Under the pieces are notes generated by a model, which ran no database searches, had not been told where the DNA came from, and saw only the letters and a program-made list of their open reading frames with translations. Made by a program: the position numbers and the translations under genes. A stretch of 64,000 nt of DNA. Origin: Planctomycetota bacterium. Lineage in GTDB: Bacteria; Planctomycetota; UBA1135; GCA-002686595. This document shows positions 1-7,392 of this stretch, in pieces. Each line of letters starts with the position of its first letter. The stretch's first letter is position 1. The stretch spans positions 496,001 through 560,000 of the forward strand of contig JADJLZ010000002.1 in assembly GCA_016709875.1 (NCBI GenBank), in the 5' to 3' direction.

Positions 1-9
1 CGGACCGTC

Positions 10-34
10 AAAAAACCAGGCGGGCTGGTTTTTT
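10..34. terminator. Bidirectional rho-independent terminator
   Basis: A perfect 10-bp inverted repeat (AAAAAACCAG / CTGGTTTTTT) flanks a 5-nt GCGGG loop. The A-run on the left and T-run on the right make it usable on either strand. It lies about 205 bp downstream of the minus-strand glgC stop and may also end a plus-strand gene outside the window. Confidence 0.75.
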
Positions 35-161
35 CACGCTGACGACCAGGGCGTCGGCGACTCGAGGTAGGACGACGGCGAGCGGGGGAGCGGGCGAATG
101 ATGGAAAACCGTGGCGGGCTGCGGTGTCCAGGATTCGCCCGGTCCGATCCTGGCCTACTCC

Positions 162-238
162 GTACTTCCCGCCCTGTACTTCCCGCCCTGTACTGCCCGT
201 TCTGCCCGTTCTGCCCGGGCCCGTTCTGCCCGGGCCCG
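162..238. repeat. Short direct repeats downstream of glgC
   Basis: Two exact 14-bp units (GTACTTCCCGCCCT) are followed by a truncated unit, one 9-bp TTCTGCCCG unit and two exact 15-bp units (TTCTGCCCGGGCCCG). The array ends directly at the glgC stop codon. It gives no credible protein. The GGGCCC cores can pair, so it may fold in the glgC 3' untranslated region. Confidence 0.7.
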
Positions 239-239
239 C

Positions 240-1457
240 TCAGGTGAACTTGTAGCGCGAGGGGATGATCGTGATCCCGGAGGGTGTCACGGTGAAGTGC
301 TTCTCGTCGCGGGCGCGGTCGAAGCCGATCTCGACGCCGGGGGGGATTTCGGTCCACTTGTCGACGATCGTGCGGCGCAGCTTGGCGCCGGGGCGCACGG
401 TGACGCCGTGGTAGAGCAGCGAGTCCTCGACGAGCGCGCCTTCCTGCACGAGCACGCGGTTGGAGAGGATCGAGCGGCTGATCTGCGAGCCGGAGACGAT
501 CACGCCCGGGCACAGCAGCGAGTCGCGCGTCTTGGCGTCGAAGACGCACTTGGCCGGCGGATCGTTGTGCCAGAGCGTGTAGATCGGCCAGTCGAAGTCG
601 TAGAGGTTGAACTGCGGCGTGAGGCTGCAGAGGTCCATGTTCGCCTCGTAGAGCGAATCGATGGTGCCCACATCGCGCCAGTAGGGATTCACGTCGCCCG
701 CCTTGTGGCGGAAGTTGTGCGCGAAGACGGGCTCCTCGTCCACCATCGCGGGGATGATGTTGCGGCCGAAATCGTGGCCTTCGTTGCGCTCGGCGTTCTC
801 GAGCAGGCGGCGCTTCAGCTCTTCGGTCTCGAAGATGTAGATGCCCATCGAGCCCAGGCAGTAGCCCGGATCGCCGGGGATCTCCTTCGCGCCGGACTTG
901 GGCTTCTCGTCGAAGCCCGTCACGCGGCCGCGTGCGTCGTGCTCGACGATGCCAAAGCGCGGGGCCTCGGAAGCAGGGATGCGTACCGCGCCGACGGTGC
1001 ACTTCGCGCGCTTGATCAGGTGATCGCGCAGCATCCAGGCGTAGTCCATCTTGTAGATGTGGTCGCCCGAGAGAATCATCACGTGCTTGGGCGACTCGTC
1101 CTCGATCAGCCCGAGGTTGTGGTAGATCGCGTCGGCGGTGCCGCGGTACCACTTCTCCTCGGTGGAGAGGTGGTGTGGCGGGAGCACGCCGATGAACTGC
1201 TCGAGGCGGCGCGGGAGGAAGTTCCAGCCGAAGCGGATGTGCTCCTCGAGCGAGCGCGCCTGGTACTGCGTCAGCAGCATGATGCGCCGCAGGCCCGAGT
1301 GGATGCAGTTCGAGAGCGTGAAGTCGATGATCCGGTACGCGCCGCCAAAGGGCACCGCGGGCTTCGCGCGGTGCGAGGTCAGCCGCATCAGACGCTCGCC
1401 CTGGCCGCCGGCGAGGATCAGTACCAGTGTGTCCTTCAGTTCTTGGGTCAGCGACAT
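240..1457 (-). CDS. glgC: Glucose-1-phosphate adenylyltransferase
   Basis: ADP-glucose pyrophosphorylase makes ADP-glucose from glucose-1-phosphate and ATP, the committed step of bacterial glycogen synthesis in the cytosol. The 405-residue product has the usual family length. It opens with the nucleotide-binding signature LILAGGQGERL, followed by KPAVPFGG, RIIDFTLSNC and later the sugar-phosphate region GYCLGSMGIYIF; the C-terminal half fits the left-handed beta-helix. The start at 1457 (MSLTQELKD) was chosen because family homology begins there; the frame stays open 35 codons further upstream without homology. No strong Shine-Dalgarno site is visible. It stands alone, separated from the next upstream gene by a minisatellite. 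No other glycogen gene is in the window. Confidence 0.95.
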   Translation of the reverse strand: MSLTQELKDTLVLILAGGQGERLMRLTSHRAKPAVPFGGAYRIIDFTLSNCIHSGLRRIMLLTQYQARSLEEHIRFGWNFLPRRLEQFIGVLPPHHLSTEEKWYRGTADAIYHNLGLIEDESPKHVMILSGDHIYKMDYAWMLRDHLIKRAKCTVGAVRIPASEAPRFGIVEHDARGRVTGFDEKPKSGAKEIPGDPGYCLGSMGIYIFETEELKRRLLENAERNEGHDFGRNIIPAMVDEEPVFAHNFRHKAGDVNPYWRDVGTIDSLYEANMDLCSLTPQFNLYDFDWPIYTLWHNDPPAKCVFDAKTRDSLLCPGVIVSGSQISRSILSNRVLVQEGALVEDSLLYHGVTVRPGAKLRRTIVDKWTEIPPGVEIGFDRARDEKHFTVTPSGITIIPSRYKFT

Positions 1458-1567
1458 CGCGGGGGGGGCTCGATGGTATCCGCTCGAAGGCTTCGATGCG
1501 GGGCTTCGAAGGGTCAAGATCCGCGGAGATCGAGAATTCGCCCGTAGTGGCGGGCGCTTCATTGGCT

Positions 1568-1765
1568 GGTCCGGAGCAGGCGGCGAATCAGGAGCAAGCT
1601 GCTGCTGGGAAGCCGACGGCCGCTGGGAGGCAGGGGGCTCGTCGGAGGCAGGGGGCGAATCGGAAACAGGCGGCTAGTCGGGAGCGGACGTCCAATCGGG
1701 AGCAGGCGGCGGCTGGGGAGCTGGCGGCCAATCGGAAGCTGGCGGCGGGTGCGCAGCAGCCTGCG
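1568..1765. repeat. 18-bp minisatellite, about 10-11 copies
   Basis: Degenerate tandem units of exactly 18 bp start at 1568, 1586, 1604, 1622, 1640, 1658, 1676, 1694, 1712, 1730 and, weakly, 1748. The consensus is near AATCGGGAGCAGGCGGCG. The array fills most of the 347-bp gap between the astE-like stop and the glgC start. Because 18 is a multiple of three, both strands are open and would encode hexapeptide repeats (NREQAA-like on the plus strand), but neither frame looks like a real gene. Confidence 0.8.
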
Positions 1766-1804
1766 GGGCTTGGTTCCCCCATCCGGAGTCCGTAGAGGCT
1801 CGCC

Positions 1805-2863
1805 TCAAGCCACGCGCGCGACGCTCGCCACCGGGCTCGGGCGCGCGAGGAAGAAGCCGTCGTGACCCTGGCCTTGGTAGCGCGGCATGATCAGGATCCC
1901 GCTCATCGGGCTGCGGATCGGGCGTTGGCCGCTCGGGCCGCCGAGCGCGAGCAGCTGGCCCTGCACGACATGCTCGAAGCTCTTGAAGCCGGGCAGCATC
2001 GTGAAGCGCTCGCTCGGCTCGATCGCGTAGCGCAGGACGATCTCGACCGCGGCGGGGATACCGCTCGTGCTGCGCGCGATGCGCAGCTTGTGCGCGGCGA
2101 GCTCCATCGCCGGTGTCTCCTCCACCACGCCCGTCGAGACGAGCAGCATCCACAGCGCCGACTCGTGGTGCTCGATGGTCGACTCGGCCTCGTTCTGGCC
2201 GCCCTCGAGCACGATCGAGGTGAACCCGCGAGCGGCGCCGAAGTCGAGCACGGTGCCGTCGAGGTTCTTGAGCAGGCCGCGCAGCACCGGCACGCCGAGC
2301 TCGCGCGCGAGCTCCCAGCTGCGCGCGTCCTCGTTCTGCACCAGGAAGGGCGGGCTGTCGCCGGAGGTCGAGTGCAAGTCGAAGTGCACGACCTCGCCGC
2401 GCGCCTGCGCGAGCTCGGTCTCGATCGCGGCGAGCAGCTCGCGCTGCTGCTTGCGCTCGGCCTTGTCGAGCGCCGGATCGGCCGCGGCGAGCTCCGCGAG
2501 CGCGCGCTTGGACCAGAGCCTGTTCATGTCGCTCTCTTCGTAGCGCTGGCCGGCGACGAGCGCGGCGAGGTTGCCGATCAGGCCGACGAAACGACCGCGG
2601 AAGACCGGCTGCAGCTCCTCGAGGCGCGCGAAGACGCGCCGCAGCGCGTGCACGCCGGCGGGCTCGTTGCCGTGGATCGCGGCGGTGACGAGCAGCAGCG
2701 GGCCGCCGTCGGGCTCGCCGCGCGCGGCGGGAGAGCCAGCCGAGCCCAGCGCGAGGCCAGCGCGTGTCGCGCCGGGACTCGAGGGAGCGCTCCGGCGCGT
2801 GCTGCCGAGCTGTCCGATCAGACGCGGCGTACCCGCGTCGAAAACGCGCGTCTCGGGCTTCAT
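1805..2863 (-). CDS. Succinylglutamate desuccinylase/aspartoacylase family hydrolase
   Basis: A 352-residue zinc carboxypeptidase-fold (AstE/AspA, M14-like) protein. The motif AAIHGNEPAG supplies the H-x-x-E zinc pair, HFDLHSTSGDSPPF supplies the third histidine, and EGGQNEAES fits the conserved glutamate/substrate region. Family members cleave N-acyl amino acids; the substrate here is unknown. Its ATG overlaps the stop of the upstream ligase gene (ATGA), so the two are translationally coupled and probably act on related glutamyl or N-acyl amino compounds. The N-terminal 50 residues are low-complexity. No signal peptide is seen, so it is likely cytosolic. Confidence 0.85.
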   Translation of the reverse strand: MKPETRVFDAGTPRLIGQLGSTRRSAPSSPGATRAGLALGSAGSPAARGEPDGGPLLLVTAAIHGNEPAGVHALRRVFARLEELQPVFRGRFVGLIGNLAALVAGQRYEESDMNRLWSKRALAELAAADPALDKAERKQQRELLAAIETELAQARGEVVHFDLHSTSGDSPPFLVQNEDARSWELARELGVPVLRGLLKNLDGTVLDFGAARGFTSIVLEGGQNEAESTIEHHESALWMLLVSTGVVEETPAMELAAHKLRIARSTSGIPAAVEIVLRYAIEPSERFTMLPGFKSFEHVVQGQLLALGGPSGQRPIRSPMSGILIMPRYQGQGHDGFFLARPSPVASVARVA

Positions 2864-4770
2864 TTGCTGCTCAACCAGCGCTCGAGCAGCGTCGCCGAGA
2901 GCTCCATGAAGTCGTGCTCGGTGACGATGCCGACGAGGCGGCCATCGCTGTTCACGACCGGTAGGCAGCTGATCGAGTGCTCGCGCATGCGTTGGATCGC
3001 CTCGAGCGTGCTCGCCTCGGGGCCGATCGTGACCGGCTGCTCCTCCATCAACTCGCGCACGGGCACGCCTTCGTCGGCGTCGCCGCGCGAAACCATGCGC
3101 AGCACCGCGCGCCAGGAGAGCAGACCGACGAGCTTGCCGTCCTTGTCCTCGACCGGCACGTAGCGCAGGTGCTCCCAGTCCATCAGGCTGGCCGCGAGGT
3201 CGACGAGGTCCTCGGGGTGCACCGTGAACACGTCGGAGGTCATCACCTGCTCGACGCTCCTGAAGCTGCCCGGATCGCCCGCCGTCGGTTCGAAAGTGGC
3301 GAGCGGCCAGCGCGCGACCGGCAGGCCGTCCTCCTGGTGGCGCTTCATCGCCGAGGCGATCGAGCGGAAGCGATCCTTCTTCTTGCCCTGGTCGCCGAGC
3401 TCCGTGTACGAGTCGAGCACCCATTGCGAGCCAGTCTGGCCGCGCTCGATGCGCTCGCGCAGCACGCCAAAATGCCGGTCGATGTCGCCCGCGTCGATCT
3501 TCGAGGCGCGCAGGCCCTGCTCGGCGAGCGGCACGAGGTGCTTCAGCAGCAGCTCCTCGGTCGCGATCGTCTTGCCCTTCAACCAGCGCAACTTCGAGTG
3601 CAGTCCGTAGCGCGCGGCGGTGGTCAGGTTGTTCTTCGCGTCGTCGAAGCTCATCGTGCGGCGCACGTCGCCGAACTCTTCGGGCAGCGCGCACATCATG
3701 CCGAAGAAAAAGGCCGCGTTGGCGAGCTCGTCGGCGACGGTCGGACCGGCGGGCAGGATGCGGTTCTCGATGCGCAGGTGCGGCTTGCCTCCGAGCATGC
3801 CGTAGCAGGGCCGGTTCCAGCGGTAGACCGTGCCGTTGTGCAGGCGTAGCGCCTTGAGCAGCGGGATCCCGCCGCGGTCGAGAACCTCGTTGGGCGATTC
3901 CTCGGGCGCGACCGCGATCAGCGAGCGGAAGCGCGCCACGTCCTCGCGGAAGATCTCCAGGATCGACTTCTGCAGCCAGCGCTCGCCGAAATTCACGCGC
4001 GAGCGGCTGCCGCGCTGGGCCATGACCTCCGAGCGCGTGTCCACCGACTGCTGGAAGAGCGCGACGCGCGTCTCGTGCCACAGGCGGTTGCCCATCAGCA
4101 CCGGCGAGTTGACCGCGCACGCGAGCAGCGGTGCGGTGACGAGTTGCGCGATGTTGTACATGCGCGGGTAGTCATCTGGATCGCACTGCCAGTGCACCTG
4201 GAAGCTCGTGTTGCAGGCCTCCAGCATCACGTTGTCGTGCGAGAGGTAGAACTCGTCGATGCCCTTGATTGCGGCGTCGAACTTGCCGTTGCGCATCGCC
4301 ACCATCGAGCGGTTGAGCTGGTAGTAGCGCGGGATCGGCGTCATCCACTCGATGCCCAGGTGCATCTTCTCGAGCGTGGGCAGGATGCCGCACATCACGA
4401 TCTGCGCGTCCTCGCCGGCGGCGGCTTTGCGCGCCTGGCCGAGCAGGTCCTCGAGCTCGCGCTCCAGACGCGCGAGGCAGTCTCCGCCGAAGGATTGCGG
4501 CGAGAGGTTCAGTTCGAGGTTGAACTGCGCCAGCTCGGTCGTGAAGGGCAGGCCCTCGAGCGCTTTCAGCACCTGCAGCACGCTCGCCTTGGGGCGCAGG
4601 TTCGAGTCGACGAGGAAGAGCTCCTGCTCCGCGCCGATGCGACGCACGCCCGTCTCGAAGAGACCCTCCGCGAGCATGCGCTCGAGCGCGTGGACGTCCT
4701 CGAGCAGCGCGCGCACGTAGCCGCGCATCTCGGCGTGGTCGAGTTGCTCCGTGATCTGATTTTCGCCCAT
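2860..4770 (-). CDS. GCS2-family glutamate-cysteine ligase-like enzyme with C-terminal CBS pair
   Basis: A 636-residue fusion. Residues about 15-450 form a carboxylate-amine ligase of the GCS2 (plant/proteobacterial glutamate-cysteine ligase) type, with GAEQELFLVD, ELNLSPQSFGG, HVHWQ-like FQVHWQCDPDD and HLRIENRILPAGPT. Residues about 510-630 form two CBS motifs (VEQVMTSDVFTVHPED; VRELMEEQPVTIGPEAS), which in other proteins sense adenine nucleotides, so allosteric control of the ligase is likely. The start at 4770 (MGENQITEQL) gives the natural N-terminus; a 22-codon upstream extension is basic and unlike the family. It is the first gene of a two-gene operon with the AstE-like hydrolase. The product could be gamma-glutamylcysteine or another gamma-glutamyl amide. 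Confidence 0.88.
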   Translation of the reverse strand: MGENQITEQLDHAEMRGYVRALLEDVHALERMLAEGLFETGVRRIGAEQELFLVDSNLRPKASVLQVLKALEGLPFTTELAQFNLELNLSPQSFGGDCLARLERELEDLLGQARKAAAGEDAQIVMCGILPTLEKMHLGIEWMTPIPRYYQLNRSMVAMRNGKFDAAIKGIDEFYLSHDNVMLEACNTSFQVHWQCDPDDYPRMYNIAQLVTAPLLACAVNSPVLMGNRLWHETRVALFQQSVDTRSEVMAQRGSRSRVNFGERWLQKSILEIFREDVARFRSLIAVAPEESPNEVLDRGGIPLLKALRLHNGTVYRWNRPCYGMLGGKPHLRIENRILPAGPTVADELANAAFFFGMMCALPEEFGDVRRTMSFDDAKNNLTTAARYGLHSKLRWLKGKTIATEELLLKHLVPLAEQGLRASKIDAGDIDRHFGVLRERIERGQTGSQWVLDSYTELGDQGKKKDRFRSIASAMKRHQEDGLPVARWPLATFEPTAGDPGSFRSVEQVMTSDVFTVHPEDLVDLAASLMDWEHLRYVPVEDKDGKLVGLLSWRAVLRMVSRGDADEGVPVRELMEEQPVTIGPEASTLEAIQRMREHSISCLPVVNSDGRLVGIVTEHDFMELSATLLERWLSSK

Positions 4771-4904
4771 GCGTCGTCGCGCCTGTCTCTCGTGCACCCG
4801 GGAGGGTAGCGGGGCATTGTACCCTGCTGCGCGCAAGGACGTAGCGCGCGTGCGGCATGCGCAGGGAGGGCCCGCGCAGCCCCGCGCGCTAGACTGCCGC
4901 TTCG

Positions 4905-7223
4905 ATGAAGTTCCTCTCCGCCGCCCTCGCTCTCCTCCTCTCCCTTTGCACCCCGCCCGCGAGCGCCGCCCCCGCCGGGCACCGCTTCGAGATCGGCGCG
5001 CAGGACTTCCTCTACGACGGCGCCCCGATCGTGATCCGTTCGGGTGAGATGCACTTCGCGCGCATCCCGCGCGAGTACTGGCTGCAGCGACTGCGCATGG
5101 TGCGCGCGATGGGCTGCAACACCGTCTGCGCCTACCTCTTCTGGAACCAGCTCGAGCCGCAGCAAGGCCAGTTCGACTTCACCGGCCAGAACGACGTCGC
5201 CGAGTACGTGCGCCTCGCGCAGCAGGCCGGCTTGCACGTGATCCTTCGCCCGGGTCCCTACGCCTGCGCGGAATGGGAGTTCGGCGGCTTCCCCTGGTGG
5301 CTCCTGCAGAAGGACGAGATCAAGCTGCGCACGCGTGATCCGCAGTACCTGCTCGCGGTGCGCGCCTATCTCGCGGCCGTCGGGCGCGAGCTCGCGCCGC
5401 TGCAGGTCACACACGGCGGGCCGATCCTGATGGTGCAGGTCGAGAACGAGTACGGCAGCTACGGCAAGGACAAGGACTACATCGGCTCGGTGCGCGATGC
5501 GCTCGTCACTGCGGGTTTCGACGTGCCGCTTTTCACCTGCGACGGCCCCAGCCAGCTCCCCAACGACACGCGCCCGGAGATCTTCTCCGTGGTCAACTTC
5601 GGCGGCGACCCGCAGTCGGCCTTCGACGCGCTGCGCAAGGTGCGGCCCGAGGGACCGCTGATGTGCGGCGAGTACTACCCGGGCTGGTTCGATTCCTGGG
5701 GTTCCGCGCACCACACCGGCAGCACCGAAGGTGTGCTCAAGGACCTGGGCTGGATGCTCGAGAAGAAGGCCTCCTTCAGCATCTACATGGTGCATGGCGG
5801 CACCTCCTTCGGCCTCAGCGCGGGCGCCAACGCGCCGCCTTTCCGGCCGCAGACGACGAGCTACGACTACGACGCGCCGATCGACGAGGCCGGCCGGCCG
5901 ACCTCGAAGTTCTACGCGCTGCGCCTGCTCTTCCAGCGCTACCTCGCGCCGGGCGAGACGCTGCCCGAGATCCCGCCGCCCTACGGAGTCACGCGCACGA
6001 GCGAGATCTCGCTCGACGAGTTCGCGCCGCTCTTCGAGGAGCTCGGCGCCATGCGCGTCAGCGAACGGCCGCTGGCCTTCGAGGCCATGAACCAGCCGCA
6101 AGGTCTCGCGCTGTACCGCACGAGCCTCGCCGCCGGCCCCGCGGGCAAGCTGCTGCTCGAGAACCTGCACGACCTGTGCTGGGTCTACCTCGACGGTCGT
6201 CTGGTCGGCACGCTCGACCGGCGCTTCGAGCAGAAGGAGCTCGACCTGCCCGAGCGCAAGAACGACGCGCGCCTGGATCTCCTCGTCGAAGCCATGGGCC
6301 GCGTCAACTACGGCCGCGAGCTGCACGACCGCAAGGGCATCCTCGGCACCGTCTCGATCGGCAACCGCGAGATCACCGGCTTCGAGATCTTCTCGCTCCC
6401 GCTCGACTCGGCCGAGATCGCCTCGCTGCGCTTCCACCGCGGCACCTCGCGCGGCGGCCCGGCGTTTTTCCGCGGCCACTTCGAGATGAAGGACATCGCC
6501 GACACCTTCCTCGACTGCCGCAAGCTCTCGAAGGGCGCCGTGTGGGTCAACGGCCATGCGCTCGGCCGCTACTGGCACATCGGTCCGCAGCAGACGCTCT
6601 ACCTCCCCGGCTGTTGGCTGCGCAAAGGCCAGAACGAGATCGTCGTCCTCGACGTCGACGGCGGCGCCAAGTCGCTCACGCTGCGCGGACTCGACCGCCC
6701 GATCCTCGACCAGCTCGGCGACGACGTCGCGCGCCCCACCGCGCACCGCAAGGCTGGCCAGAAGCTCGTGCTCGACGGCCTCACCCCCGTCGCCAAGGGC
6801 TCCTTCACCCCCGCCCTCGACTGGCATTCCGCGACCTTCGCGCCGACCCAGACGCGCTACGTTGCGCTCCAGACCCTGAACGGTCTCGTCGCCGAACCCT
6901 GGACCACCGTCGCCGAACTCGCCTTCACCGGCGCGGACGGCGCCGAGCTCCCGCTCGCCGGCATGAGCGTCGTCTACGCCGACTGCGAAGAGACCGAAGG
7001 CGAGAACGGCAACGCATCCAACGCCATCGACGGTGACAAGGCCACGTTCTGGCACACCCAATGGCAAGGCGCCTCGCCCGCCTACCCGCACGTCCTCGTC
7101 ATCGACCTCGGCGCCGAGCGCACGCTCACCGGCTTCAAGTACCTCCCGCGCCAAGACGCCCCCCACGGCCGCGTGAAGGACTTCCAACTCTTCACCAGCC
7201 TCACCCCCTTCCCCGGCCAGTGA
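4905..7223 (+). CDS. Secreted GH35 beta-galactosidase, C-terminal lectin-like domain truncated
   Basis: A 772-residue glycosidase with a signal peptide ending near ASAAPA. The GH35 TIM barrel is clear: GGPILMVQVENEYGS holds the acid/base Glu182 and CGEYYPGWFDSWG the nucleophile Glu256. Two beta-sandwich regions follow, with VNYGRELHDRKGILG and the C-terminal jelly roll GAVWVNGHALGRYWHIGPQ. The last ~80 residues start an F5/8 type C (discoidin) domain (NAIDGDKATFWHTQW, RVKDFQLFTS) but stop where the family normally continues for another ~50 residues. The ORF ends 48 bp before an inverted-repeat element, so the 3' end may have been lost. It likely releases terminal beta-galactose from plant or algal glycans in the periplasm. 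Confidence 0.93.
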   Translation: MKFLSAALALLLSLCTPPASAAPAGHRFEIGAQDFLYDGAPIVIRSGEMHFARIPREYWLQRLRMVRAMGCNTVCAYLFWNQLEPQQGQFDFTGQNDVAEYVRLAQQAGLHVILRPGPYACAEWEFGGFPWWLLQKDEIKLRTRDPQYLLAVRAYLAAVGRELAPLQVTHGGPILMVQVENEYGSYGKDKDYIGSVRDALVTAGFDVPLFTCDGPSQLPNDTRPEIFSVVNFGGDPQSAFDALRKVRPEGPLMCGEYYPGWFDSWGSAHHTGSTEGVLKDLGWMLEKKASFSIYMVHGGTSFGLSAGANAPPFRPQTTSYDYDAPIDEAGRPTSKFYALRLLFQRYLAPGETLPEIPPPYGVTRTSEISLDEFAPLFEELGAMRVSERPLAFEAMNQPQGLALYRTSLAAGPAGKLLLENLHDLCWVYLDGRLVGTLDRRFEQKELDLPERKNDARLDLLVEAMGRVNYGRELHDRKGILGTVSIGNREITGFEIFSLPLDSAEIASLRFHRGTSRGGPAFFRGHFEMKDIADTFLDCRKLSKGAVWVNGHALGRYWHIGPQQTLYLPGCWLRKGQNEIVVLDVDGGAKSLTLRGLDRPILDQLGDDVARPTAHRKAGQKLVLDGLTPVAKGSFTPALDWHSATFAPTQTRYVALQTLNGLVAEPWTTVAELAFTGADGAELPLAGMSVVYADCEETEGENGNASNAIDGDKATFWHTQWQGASPAYPHVLVIDLGAERTLTGFKYLPRQDAPHGRVKDFQLFTSLTPFPGQ

Positions 7224-7270
7224 ATCGAAAACCCGCCCAGACGCTGCCAGCCTCGTCCTCACCGAGTCGG

Positions 7271-7392
7271 GCGAGAATGGTTAATACGGTGCCAGTCCAA
7301 AAATCAACCAATTGCCCGCAACGGTCCGGAGGCCCGAAGCCGTCCTGGCAATTGGGTGATTTTTGGACTGGCACCGTATTAACCATTCTCGC
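7271..7392. repeat. 122-bp inverted-repeat (MITE/REP-like) element
   Basis: Two 46-bp arms (7271-7316 and 7347-7392) are reverse complements with a single mismatch, around a 30-nt spacer. Each arm contains GGTTAATACGGTGCCAGTCC or its complement, which is much more AT-rich than the flanks. The element lies between the GH35 stop and the GH36 coding body. No transposase is adjacent. Its structure is that of a non-autonomous palindromic element. Confidence 0.85.

Noticed and set aside
1568..1765. CRISPR array
   Set aside because: Units are contiguous 18-bp degenerate repeats with no unique spacers, and no cas genes are present.
1588..1782. A 64-codon minus-strand frame through the same minisatellite
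   Set aside because: Low-complexity Ala/Cys/Arg repeats with no flanking gene signals.
1427..1795. A 122-codon plus-strand frame through the minisatellite with hexapeptide repeats
   Set aside because: It begins antisense to the glgC start and is open only because the 18-bp unit is a multiple of three; no start signal or homology.
4566..7262. An 898-codon open frame on the minus strand opposite the GH35 gene
   Set aside because: Composition is Val/Glu/Arg/Ala-rich and repetitive, as expected for the antisense of a GC-rich gene; the plus strand has clear GH35 catalytic motifs.
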